From Auricularia sp. M13 (lineage: Eukaryota; Basidiomycota; Agaricomycetes; Auriculariales; Auriculariaceae): DNA of 64,000 bases. Both the position numbers and the translations under genes were made by a program. The number at the start of each line of letters is the position of its first letter. Positions within the stretch are counted from its first letter, which is position 1. The stretch covers positions 2,790,001-2,854,000 of the forward strand of contig CM073203.1 in the NCBI GenBank assembly GCA_037042915.1. Direction: 5' to 3'. Below the pieces are notes generated by a model. It did no database searches, was not told where the DNA came from, and worked only from the letters and a program-made list of their open reading frames with translations. Positions 1 through 10,820 of the stretch are shown here, piece after piece.

Positions 1-3000
1 CGGTGATGCCAGAGATCTTGAACAATAGTTCCCCGATAAGTGTGATTGACGAGTGCTGACAAGCCGATGATCAATATTGCGAATGCTGCAAACGACGTTG
101 GAGCTCACCCGTATACGCCACCGCTCGTCAAACATGCTACGCTCGAGCTCTGGCAGGAGCAGATCCACAGCACGGACTGAATAATTGTTGATGATCATAC
201 GGCCGGCTTTCATGGACGCCTCTCGTACGAACTCCTCGGTGTCTGCGAGGCCACTCAAGATAGGCGGAATGATTTTCGGCAGATGCGGGTGGAAGCGGGC
301 GCCGAATGTCGCGGGAAGGAAGACAAGTAGGGACATGAAGCCTTCACGGACGTAGGCACGGGGGCTGGTCGCACTGTCGATGATATCCGGCAGGAGACCT
401 TCCATGCGCTCGATACCCAGGCCAGCGAGGACCTCGGAAAGACCTTGCGCCGCCCCTTGGCGGTCGATTCCCGGTATGTCTTGCTTCAGCGTCTTCAGCA
501 GATTTTGAACGAGGTCCGGGAAGCGATCCTCTCCCAGACGCTCGACCAGGCTGCCGAGAGCCTTTGCCGCGGTCGCGCGAGCCTCTGGAACGGGATCTGC
601 AAGCACTGCGTGTACCAAAGGCATCAAGCGGCTCAGGTACGGCACGAAGTCCTTCGCGTCTGTGAGCGACGCCATGTTTCCCACAATCTGAGCGGCCTTC
701 TTCTTCGTCTCAGCTCCACGCTCCTTCATGCCACGCTCAATGATGGGGATGACCTAGCAAGCATATGAGAGCAAGGTCAGACAATGAGTTGCTGTACATA
801 CCAAGGCAAGGGACGATGAGTCGATGTAGTGAGAGAATGTCGTTTTCAAGAGCGCTGACAATGCTGGGGGAGTCTTTTCCGGGTCCACGAACGCTTTGAG
901 AAGAACGGGCACGAGATGCTGAATCTCTGGGTTGCTGATAACCTCGCCGAACTGCTTCAGACTCTTGTTGGCAGCGGCGCGCACTTGAGTGTGAGAATCG
1001 GTAAGCACGCCCGTCAACCGCGGTATGATGGTCGGCAGCGAGATGGACAGCTGGCTCGGTGCAAGGAAAGCCATGGAACCGAGCAGCTCGATAGCCGCTT
1101 TCTTCGTACGCCACTGCTTCTCATCCAAGGCCTCGAGAAGCGACGGCAGGATGAGCTTGACACCGTACCCCGAGAGCCCGGACATGATGACCTTGGCGGC
1201 CTCCTGGGTTGCTTCGCGGACGTCGGGTTGCGGGTCACCGAAGGAAGTCAATAGATCTGGAATGAGACCAACTACGTATGGCTCGAAAAGCCGGCCGAGC
1301 GTCACGTTCAGCGTCTCGAATGCGAACATCGCACCCTGTCGAGCTTCATGGTTCTTCTTGTCCTCGAGGCTGGATTGAAGACGCGATAGAATATGATATT
1401 TCGGTATGCTGGCGATCCCAAGACCCTTGACGACTCCCGCAAGTCCATAAGCCGCACCGCGACGCTCAGCGTACTTGGGCGCCGAGAAGAGCTGCTTGAA
1501 GAGCCCTTCGATAAGCGTACCAACGGTAGGCTTGATGAATTTCATCAAGGGCGCCATGCAATCAGCGACGGCGATCTGCACTTGCTCTACAGGCGTCTTC
1601 AGAGTGTCGACGAGGCGCGTTACGACCTGGGGTACGCGCGGGTCGTTCGGGTCCAGGTGGCGAGCGAGTCGGCCTAGAAGAACGACGACCGCTTCATGCA
1701 CCTGATCGCTAGCTTCCGTATGCGTCTTGGACGCTAGGCGGTCCTCAAACAGCTTGATGAGGGTCGGAAGACAGGGCTTGCCATGCAGATCGATGACGGC
1801 GTTTCCAGCTCGAAGAAGCCCCCGCCGGACGTCCGTATTGCGGTCGCCCAAAGCTTCCTCGTTGACGAGAAACTCAAAGAATGGCATCACGTCTCGTGTC
1901 GTCATCGCCGGCGCCAGTCCTTCAAACGCCGCGGCAGTAGCTAAACGGGCGGGCCATTGATCCTGCCGATTCAAGCTCTCCTCGATGAGCAGACCCTACA
2001 CGGGGCAAAGTCAATAAAGTAGAGTGCCAACAATCGCACATACGTATGCGTCGAATTGCGGCTCGAGAAGCTTCGCCTACGGAAGCGTAAGAACGTAAGT
2101 GCAAGCTGTAATGCTCGCGTACCTTTTCGCGGTAAAACGCTCTCAATGCGTCAAGTAGTTGCTCGACACCAGCGGGCCAGGACTGGGCGCCGCGCGCGAT
2201 GCCAGCCGCAGCAGCTGAGCGGACGTATGCATTGTCGTACTCTACGGATATGTTCAGTAAAGGGACAGTATGAGGACATAGTGGGAGCAACCCACCAAGC
2301 TTCGGTAACAGGTCTACTGCGAAGGATTCCGATACATCCAGTCCGTTTTCCTCCCATATATGATCCGCAAGGCGCGCGACTTCGTCGTCCGCATCCTGGC
2401 AGGCGATCCAGATTTCAGTGGACCAGTCGAGCTCCGTCAGGTCGAACGGCTGCAGCGCCTGCAATACAGCATGGCGGACAGACGTCTCCGGCTCAAGTAA
2501 GCAGCCGAGGAGGAAACGGACTTCAGGCGAGCTTGCGTCAGTGGACCGTGCTGTGGCTTCGCCCGCTGAGATGAGCGCCGACACAGCATTCTTGGATAAT
2601 TGGGGATGGCCTTTGATGACGCCAACGAGGCATTTTAGACATTCCAGGCGAGGATACGCTGGCTCCGCGACTGCAGCATGATTAGACTTTAAATGAATCC
2701 ATATGTAATGATGGACGACTCACATGAAGGAGCATGGAATGTAATGACATCGATAACGAGCGCAATTTGCTCGAGCGCTTCGTCTGCGTTGGCAGCGCCC
2801 AAGCCACCAGCCGCCACGACTGCGCCAAGCAGAGTGGAAGCCATGGTGAGGGTCGCGGGATCCAAAGGTTCGCGTTCACTCAACGACCGCAGCCGATAGA
2901 GGACACGCAACAGAAGACCTTGTAAGCAGTCAATAAGAAGATACGATGTCGTGGTAAATGGACCAACCATCCAGCGGTTCCGTGGTCAGGTCATCAGGAA

Positions 3001-6000
3001 GCGCTTGGATCTTCAGTGCGCGAAGGGTTGCAACGCCCAGAGCGTATTTGAAGGTCCCGAGGCGGTCTGAGCAGCAGTCCGCCAAGTCCTATTGATTAAT
3101 CCTGTTCAAAAACAATGCGGCGGAGAACACTGACTGCACGTACTAGGAAGGTATCGACGCCACGTCGTCCCACGAGCCCGTAGCCAGAACGGATAACACC
3201 TCCTTGCTCGAGCAGCAAAGTCGACAGTGAACCAAGGTAAGGCCGCAGCTCGTCAACGCGCGCCCGCACAGTTCGACGAACGAGCTCGAGGCCGCCTTCA
3301 ACAGCGAGCCGCACGCCGTCCACACGCCGCCGAATATCCGACTCCTTAGCGAGCTGCGCATCGACGAGCGCGCGATCCGCCTTGGACAGCGCCGGCGCAG
3401 CAGCCTGCGTCCCGCTCTTCTTCTTCGCGAGCGACTCACGCAGCTCGGCCTCCCACTTGAGCACATCCGCGTCCTTGCCTTTCTGCGGCGCCTTTGACGG
3501 GGCGCCCTTCTTGTTGGCCAGAACTGAAAAAGGACGAAGTTAGTCCGGGCGTGGCATGTACAAAGAATATAGTACTCACCATCAACGCAAAGGACGCCCT
3601 CGGGCGTCCGCCAGATCTCCAGGTCTTCGGTACTGACCGCACGCAGAGTCGCCGGGTCGAGCGCCGCGTGGATGCGGGCCAAGAAGCGGGGGAGAAAGAG
3701 GGACGGCTGGATGCCAGTGAGGGTCGTCACGGCAGACATGCGTGCTTCTTCCTTCTGCAAAGCTGGTCAGAAACCGTAAAAAAACGACTGTGAGAGGGAC
3801 ATACCTGGCCGCTGTCAAGCACAAGGGCAAGAAGTCGGTCCAAGTGTTTCTCGGCGAGAGCGCGCGGGTCGAAACCCGCTCGAAGGACAAGATCGGTCCA
3901 CATCTGCGCTTCCCCGGCTGGCGGACGTCAGTGTCTCGAGACATTTCGCTGGAGCGTGGAAGACGAACCAATCATGGTATCGTGCGCGAGCACCAGCAGC
4001 TCGACTACAAGCTCTTCCCTGAGCTCGTTTTCTGCTTGGCCGTTGGGAACGGCGGCGACGAGCACGGGCGCGTATCGCTTTCCGTCTGACGTGTTTCGAT
4101 GCGAGAGAGCCTCGCGCACCATCGTGCTGCCCGCCAGAGGCGCAGCGCGCACGACCTCGTTGAGCGTCTCTACCGCCGCGCGTCGGGTATCCAGTCGTGC
4201 GCTGTTAAGCGCTAGGTGCAGGAATGTTGTACCAAGGTGCTGTCTACACGCGGTCAAGATAGATGTCGAAGGAAAAGAATGAAGCGCACCGTAGGTCGAC
4301 AGCTTTCTGGGCCCCAAGTGGGGCAGAGAACGCCGTTACGACGGCATGGGCGGCGCGTAGGAGCCACCGCTCGTCTTCCGCGTTCGAAAGCTTGGTGTAA
4401 ACCTTGTCGAGCACCAGAAAGCCGGGCTTTGCGCCGGTCCCGAGTACAGTCGCAAGTGACGGGGCGCATTTAGCTGAAACAAGCACAAGTCAGCCATCCA
4501 TGCACGAAGGGGTCGGAAATGACTTACCGAAGACATCGCGCGGCTGGCATCGCAGCAGGACGGCCAGCGCGACGTAGCCCTCGAGCGGACTGGGCGAGTT
4601 CGCGGTGGGATTGGCGCTGACAGCCTTGACGATAGCCGCGAGTGGCGCTGCGATCTCCCCAGCGAACTTGGCCGCCGAACCCGTCGCGACCACATTGTCT
4701 GCGTTCCAGAATAGCTCGCCGAGAGCCTCCGCCAGCGCACGCCGCATCGGCGCCCGCGTCCCGCCGAGCTCCTTGACCCAGAGTGCAGCGTCGACAGGGA
4801 CCTCCGCCTTGAATGCCGCGCGCAGATGCGATGGCAGCAGACGCGCGAGCAGCGGCAGATTCGCGTCGCTGCTCTCTTTCAGGAGTAGCGGGACGAGCTC
4901 CGTCACGAGCTGGGCGTCCGGCGCGGCGGACGCGAGCATCGCGTAGAGCGCCGCGCGGTGCTCCGCGCCACCCGTCTTGCCCGAGCGCAGCGTTGCGAGG
5001 AGCTCTGCGCGCGCCGAGTCCGACTGGGGGAGCGCAGCGTACAGCCTGACTGCACCCGCGCGCACGGCCGCGTTCGCCGACTTGGCGCTGCTCCAGATGG
5101 ACGTGATGAGCCGCGCAAAGGTCGCATCGTCGATCCCGCGCGTGTAGCTGCTGAAAAAGTCCGCGACGACTGGAACGCCCAATTAGTCCTGTTCGAGTGT
5201 AGGGCAGACGCGCACTCACGTGTAAGCGAGACTTCTGGAGAACGGAGCATCGCCTTTTCCATGACTGGCAAGATCTCCTTGGACAGTAATTCGGGGGTCA
5301 CTTGCGAGCTGATGAAGCCGTTGAGTGCTGTCTGCGGGTCATTAGAGTCGCAGTAAAAGTTGAAAGCGGACGCACCGAGACATGCGGTGCAACAGGTGAC
5401 CGCGACATGAGCACAGAGCCCGTGTAAAGACTGATAATACCAGGAGTGGAAGGGCCTAGCAGAGTCTCTACAGGTTCTTTTCTATGCTGCAGATGCTGGG
5501 CAACGTCGATGACGAGGCCGATGAACGGTACGAAGACAAGGGGGGTCGACGAGGCTTTGGCATGTTCAATGGTCGTGTTCAAGAGTTGTGGGATGTGTTT
5601 CGACGCGTTGCGAACGACTCGGCGAGAGCGCACGACGGCGCTCCGCCGAATGGGGGCTTTGACTGGCCGGCTGTCGTCCAACAAACTGTCGAGCAGCGGG
5701 GCGATCGCGGCAACGAGAGTGGGCATTAACGGCGAGTCCACGGCTGCTGGAAACAAAGCGCAGGCCCATCCTAATAGCGAGTATTGGTTTGAGGCCGCTG
5801 TTGAGCTGGTCGGACATCAGCTTTGCGGAGCCGGGCTCGTGACTAGACGCACCCTGCGCCAGCCACAACACGTTCGGCCTCCCGGGCAAGCCACTGCGCG
5901 ATTTTCGAGTTGGCCTCGGTTTTCAGATCGAAAATGGCTCTGAGGACGCGTTCCGCGGCATTCCGTGAGCTGAAATCGATGTATCGCGGATAACTGAGGA

Positions 6001-6297
6001 TTAAGACGCGAAACAAGTCCAGCAAGTGAGCAGCGTCCAACCCTGCAATAGAGTTAGCTAGGAATAGCTCTGAGGATGGGATTTGCCTCGTGAGATCAAA
6101 GGTAATAACTGCTGTTCGAGAAATTCAGTCCTGGCTTTGGTGCTGGACTGTAGCACTGCGTGCTGGGTCTGATCTATGACACGAGGCCAATCGCTTTCGT
6201 CGCCATTCCAAGCCAAAGCCTGGGTATGGTCCTCGTGGTCGTCGTCATCGTCAGCGCTGGCGTTCGCAATCCACGATCGTATATCGACGCCGCTCAT
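1..6297 (-). CDS. GCN1: GCN1, ribosome-bound activator of the eIF2alpha kinase GCN2 (3' end outside window)
   Basis: GCN1 is a giant HEAT-repeat protein that sits on ribosomes and passes the uncharged-tRNA signal to GCN2, which phosphorylates eIF2alpha in amino-acid starvation. On the minus strand the exons read in order: an N-terminus from the ATG at 6295-6297, alpha-helical HEAT repeats (5182-4490, 4486-4244), the charged KWEAELRESLAKK segment near 3464-3390 that is typical of GCN1, and a long HEAT array at 2584-1922 and 1974-754. The last part contains the eEF3-like core, with phrases such as AERRGAAYGLAGVVKGLG and EARQGAMFAFETL. Short GT-AG introns separate the exons, for example about 801-754. 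The gene continues past base 1, so the C-terminal GCN2-binding region is only partly present or absent. No frame break was noticed. Identity rests on the run of family-like segments, and individual exon limits are approximate. Confidence 0.88.
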
Positions 6298-6700
6298 CGA
6301 AACGCGTGTGACCGAGCCGTCACAGAAAATTACAAGCTTTCGCGCGTCCGCCGGAAACAGCCGACTCCGACTGACCCCTTGACCACCGACTTTATTTTTC
6401 TCAGCGCTTGAACTATTCAGGTAAATTATTCAGATCTGCAGTCCCAAGAAACTCAGTAGTTTCAGAAGGTGAAAGCTAACGCTATTGATTGTGTCGGTCT
6501 GCCCAACGCACCACCGTTTCACCTGGCATTGCTATCAATGGGTTCAACGCTCTGCGATGCTCCACGAGGGCCTGAATTACTGGCACTGCGCGAGCCATGG
6601 ATCTTTCATACTTGAAGCTTGCCAACTCCTGCCGCGTTGCTTCCTGTGTCTTTCTCACCAAACGCACGGGAAACCCAAGCTCAAGACCGTGATCTCTCAC
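6298..6700. promoter_or_regulatory. Shared intergenic region between divergent GCN1 and the MpaB-like gene
   Basis: About 400 bp separate the GCN1 start (minus) from the likely start of the MpaB-like gene (plus), so both promoters must lie here. No clear TATA box was seen. A minus-strand open frame at 6482-6700 (72 codons, basic and helical, ending in TAG) could be a small gene or chance. An upstream in-frame ATG at 6557 makes the start of the plus-strand gene uncertain. Confidence 0.4.
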
Positions 6701-7865
6701 ATGTCCTCAGACACTGCAGCATCTCCCGAAACAGTTGCTCAGACTGGAACTTCATATGAAGACTTCTTTTTCTATGCACGCGAGCTCATCATACCCATCC
6801 TTTTCTTGGCAATGCTCAGCCCCTCCTGCTTGTCGATGATTTCTTTCCCAACGTGCTCCGGGCTCATTGTCTCCCTCATTTCACTCCCATGCTTGGCCCG
6901 ACGCATTTCGCCGTACCTCATGTCAACAAGCATGCTCGACGCATTGAACATCCGCGCCGGCGCTACACTATCGCTCTGCGCAGGCATCACCGCGCTCATC
7001 CTGCAGAACCACAGTCCGCAGATCGCTTTTGCTGTCCACAGACACTCGGGCCTCCACGCGCGCCCACTAGCTCGTCTTCTCCGCACCTTCCTCTTTGTGG
7101 AGCTCGCCCTGAATGGCACGGCCCGAGAAAAAGTGCAGATCGCGAGCTGGCTGCGATGGATACACCGTGGCGTGTATGGGTCGCTTCCTCTCAAACTTCA
7201 GAATCCCCTCGACACGGAAGGAGCCAACACGAGCTATGGTTATACCGAGGAGCTCAAGGCGTACGTTCTGCAGACCCTGACTTGGTCGACCATCGAATTT
7301 TGCAACCGCTTCGGAAAAAGGTACGGCTAATGATGTTCCGTCCTTTGATCAAGAACTCAACACGCCTTTCAGATTAGACGAACGCGGGCAAGATCATATT
7401 GTCCTCCAGTACACATGTATCGGCTACCATCTTGGTATTCCGGCTTCTCACCTTGCCAGGGACTTCGCCACGTTTTCTACCCAATTTAAAACACGCCTTC
7501 AAAGCATCCCCGTTCTGCATCATCATGCGACGGGTGGTGATCTGCGGCAAGAAACCTTCGCGGCCCTCGAATACACTACACTTGCAGCCGGAAACTCCTG
7601 GACTCGTCTACTCAGCCGCTGTGCCTTTCTGATAGGACATGAACTCCTTCCCGTCGAAGTGAAGCGCTCATATCGACCTCGAATGCTAAATAGCTGGATG
7701 ATGCGGTTTACACAACATCTGTTACTGTTCGTTCTCTGGTTCGTATACCCTTCCTTGGTATGGCTTCCGATTCGGGGAGTAATCGCACTATTTTGTATTC
7801 TCGAGCCTGCCGTAAGGAACACCGTCGAGGTGAGTAGTTCATCATGTACTCGGATAAGCTCATAG
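6701..7865 (+). CDS. MpaB/rubber-oxygenase-like (DUF2236) membrane protein
   Basis: This family (ER-bound oxygenase MpaB/MpaB', rubber oxygenase Lcp) holds a haem-type iron and cleaves isoprenoid chains oxidatively. The N-terminus carries a hydrophobic stretch (RELIIPILFLAML onwards). Next comes the family signature: ITALILQNHSPQIAFAV, the HS pair in VHRHSG, RPLARLLRTFLF, then WIHRGVYG with the histidine expected to bind haem iron. GYTEELKAYVLQTLTWS follows, matching the 'Y..ELQ.WV..TL' block. An intron at 7321-7373 joins to DERGQDHIVLQYTCIGYHLGIP. A second hydrophobic segment (HLLLFVLWFVYPSLVWLPI) follows. The ATG at 6701 was chosen because it just precedes the membrane segment; 6557 is an alternative. 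If the intron at 7830-7876 is retained the gene stops at 7865. If it is spliced the frame stays open into the next gene. True substrate unknown. Confidence 0.66.
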
Positions 7866-7900
7866 CAGTCTTATAGTCATCCTTACACACAATCCACTGC

Positions 7901-8998
7901 ATGGACGTCACGAGCGATAAACCGCTGTTACGCCCGATGCACGCTGAGCCGAAAGAGATAGCTATTCCCGCCTATGTTCAATGGCTCTCGTCCGGGAACG
8001 AGGTTACAACTGGTCAACCGCCCTTGCTGCAACTTTTCCTCTGTCGCTTTCTCGCCATTCAGACATCTGGGAAGCGTCGCTTTCGAGACTCGGTTTCCCT
8101 CTTCGCAGTCACCTTCGTTGACGTCCTCCGCGTTTTGCTCTGTGGGGTGACCGTTTGGATGTCGAAGCGGCGCGCAGAAATCGTGTTGGGCCGCATAGCA
8201 GCGTCTTTGAGGAAACATAATTCGTCTCATCCGAGTCTCCCGCATCACGGTACGCTGCCTCGTCATGTATCATATAATATAAGACATCGCTGACCGCTCG
8301 AACTTCCCTGAACAGTCGGCTGCATCATGGACGGCAACCGGCGCTACGCCCGCTCCCGACACGCAGCAGTCGCCGTTGGTCACGCCCAAGGCGCCCTCGT
8401 AGCTGTGAGGCTTCTCGGCTGGTGGATCGATTCGCTCGCGTACTTCCCGGCAGGCCCGCGCGTGCTGACATTATGGGCGTTCTCCTCGGATAACTTCAAG
8501 CGCAGCCCCGACGAGGTGCAGACGCTATTCCGTCTCATGACCTCCGAGTTCACGGCGCTCGCCTTCTCAAGCGTCGTCCATTTGGCGCGCATGCGCGTGC
8601 ACGTGATCGGCTCCCGCACGCAGTTTCCCAACGAACTGATACACGCGATCGAGCTCCTCGAGAACAGGACCGCTATTTACGACGAGCTACACCTGCAACT
8701 CGCCGTGGGCTATGGTGGACGCGAAGAGGTGGTCGACAGTGTGGGCCGTGTGTTAAGCCGAGGAGAAGGCGTTACAGAGAGTGCAATCTCACGCGAAACG
8801 TACTGTGCCCGCAGCGGATTGCCGCCGGTCGACCTCATCCTCAGAACCTCTGAGCGCCGCACGTCGGGTTTCTTGCTCTGGGATACGCAAACTGCCGAGC
8901 TGCATTTCATTGACAAACTCTGGCCGGAGCTGAATCAGCTGGATTGGCTGTGGGCGCTAGAGACCAGTGCACAGCGCGAGCAACGCTATGGCACGTGA
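7901..8998 (+). CDS. cis-prenyltransferase (undecaprenyl/dehydrodolichyl diphosphate synthase family)
   Basis: Cis-prenyltransferases add isopentenyl units in cis to farnesyl diphosphate to make the polyprenyl/dolichyl carrier lipids used in ER glycosylation. The intron at 8250-8315 joins ...SLPHH to VGCIMDGNRRYARS, restoring the family motif with the catalytic Asp. Further motifs are LTLWAFSSDNFKRSPDEV, HVIGSRTQFP, LQLAVGYGGREEVVDSV and the C-terminal RTSERRTSGFLLWDTQ followed by LHFIDKLWPEL. The SER/R substrate-binding cluster is kept. The N-terminus holds a hydrophobic stretch (LFAVTFVDVLRVLLCGV) suiting an ER-membrane form. The start is unsure: ATGs at 7901 and 8159 are both possible, and the frame is open backwards into the MpaB-like gene if intron 7830-7876 is removed. 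No catalytic residue seems missing. Confidence 0.82.
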
Positions 8999-9583
8999 TG
9001 ATTCAGGGGGTCGTCTACGCGATGCAGAGAGCGTTATCTCCATAAAATGCAATTAAAAGTGAGATAATGCAACAGTGCACTGCTAATACACCGGCAACAA
9101 ACGCGTCCAGCGTGCGAAACTTTCTCACAAAATGACTACGATCTGAATCACAGTTTGCTTAGTTGTGGACGACCGGCGGTTACTTGAAACACGTTTGGCT
9201 ACGGAGCATCATGGCAGTGTGCAAACTCACGCGGGGCGTGAGAGTCACGTGAATCGCGTGTTGTTTACAGGAGCCATAACTGCACGACTTGCCGTTCACA
9301 CGCAGGACCAGTCCCTGTGATACGCACAGCATAGCGCATCACGTGATGCTTTTGTTTGCAGGCGCTACCCGCAGCCCCGCAGCCATCCAATCTGTTTCCC
9401 ATGGCCATGACTTGCCTTGACTCGAAGGGGCCGACACGGCACGTCATCCAGGCACAGTGGGCTGGGTATATAAGGCGGGGCCGAGCTATTCGCATTTCAC
9501 TCGATTAGCTACCTGAGGACTTGCTGAGGCGCGTTTCCTCCTTCCGAGGACGCGCGACGTCAACTGATTTCGGGACATCGTGG
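8999..9583. promoter_or_regulatory. Intergenic region and promoter of small gene A (CACGTG palindrome, CCAAT, TATA)
   Basis: No gene is seen. A perfect 14-bp palindrome with a central CACGTG lies at 9336-9349, ATCCAATCTG at 9385-9394 and TATATAAG at 9467-9474. The same three signals in the same order stand before gene B at 10681-10711, so the promoter was duplicated with the gene. Confidence 0.55.
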
Positions 9584-9610
9584 ATGTTTTCGCAGATCAC
9601 AGACAATCTT

Positions 9611-10293
9611 ATGTCATCATCAGATGTCGAACCAGACGGCCGTTGGCTGGACAGCCTCACAAACGATCTGCGCAGTGACCAGGAGCGGCTCGTTGTGTAT
9701 TGCACGCATCTACTTGCTCTCCTCGTGCAATGCGGTACTACCCATGATGAACTCGCTAAACTTCATGTCTGAGAGATTCTGTCTGCTGTGGAACAAGATC
9801 ACGGAGCTATCCCAGACACATCCACCTCCGAAAGGTTATCGTAACAGATCCGGGATTGATAACTATGGTCGTTCATACCTTGTAGTGGCGCGGTTTGATG
9901 TCCAGGTTCGTGTCGATGACAAAGCTTCAGTAGCATCATGCGACGGAATGCTAATACATAACGCACTTCTAGCCAGGCCGATTCTTCGAGCGTCGCCAAT
10001 TTAATACGCTCGGAGAAGTTGGATACTACTATTGGTATACTCATACTCTTTGCTTTCCGTCTTTAAAGAGTGGGTAACTAATGGAGCAATGCAGCCATGG
10101 ATCTAATGTGTACTTTTATTACAACCCTGAGGATGGCTTCTACGGCTCCTACGTTGTCAAGAAACCGGGCACGCATGACACTACGATCAACTTTCGAGGT
10201 GTCAAGGTCTCAGCGCGGGGAACTCGTTCGTACTTATATCCACCGGATATACCTTTCCGGGAGAGGGACGGATCAGCGACGCGTTCGCGCTGA
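9611..10293 (+). CDS. Unrecognised small protein, tandem paralogue A
   Basis: Not a family I recognise. Three exons are proposed: 9611-9906, 9973-10034 and 10095-10293. They were set by comparison with copy B, which shares blocks and intron positions. Shared blocks are: M-S-S-D start; a leucine-rich stretch (THLLALLVQCG); LWNKITELS; DNYGRSYLVVA; FFERRQFNTLGEVGYYY; FYYNPEDGFYGSYV; GVKVS; and a tail YPPDIPFRERDG before the stop at 10291-10293. The phase-2 intron after exon 2 is identical in both copies. The product would be about 185 residues, with no signal peptide or membrane span. One frame change is needed near 9760-9780 inside exon 1, so the copy may be dead or this junction misread. An earlier in-frame ATG lies at 9584. 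Confidence 0.45.
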
Positions 10294-10680
10294 AGGCATC
10301 TGATCATCATGTGAACTTCCCTGGACGTAGCTGTGCCGCAGAACTAGTAGCTTTTGGAGGTCATCTCGCGTGACTCTTGGTGGCAGGTGAGAGAAATGCT
10401 CTTGAATCTCGCACACTACAGGATTCTCAACTCCGCGGGGTGAGTTTGGACCAGTGGCCGCAACCTTAATTGACAGAAGCTGGAAGATGCGAGAATATTC
10501 TCAAGGTCATACATCGCTGACAGTGCAGAGAAGATGAGTGATGAGGAAGGACTCTATCCTTCATCAGATGTCCATTGAATACAGGAGGTGCGACCGACGT
10601 CGTGTTTTACAGTGCTCATGAACAGGTAGAATAGGAGATTCAGCCGACATGTGATATACATCCGATCTGAGACAAGCAAG

Positions 10681-10711
10681 CACGTGATCCAATCTGATTG
10701 CGGATATAAAA
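10681..10711 (+). promoter_or_regulatory. Promoter of small gene B (CACGTG, CCAAT, TATA)
   Basis: CACGTG at 10681-10686 is followed at once by ATCCAATCTG (10687-10696) and TATAAAA (10705-10711). This is the same series as upstream of gene A, here packed into 31 bp. The ATG of gene B is at 10821. The rest of 10294-10680 shows nothing recognisable. Confidence 0.5.
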
Positions 10712-10820
10712 GGTGTCATAATGGCCGCAGGGAGTTGCCACAACTCTTCTCCCCCCAAAGGCAAGATGTCCATGCTTTGTCTCATACAACTCTCTTTTGC
10801 TGACGGCCATAGTAGTCTGG

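Noticed and set aside
6482-6700. Possible small minus-strand gene before GCN1 (72 codons)
   Set aside because: It looks protein-like but has no ATG at its start, no recognised domain and overlaps the likely leader of the MpaB-like gene; kept only as a remark.
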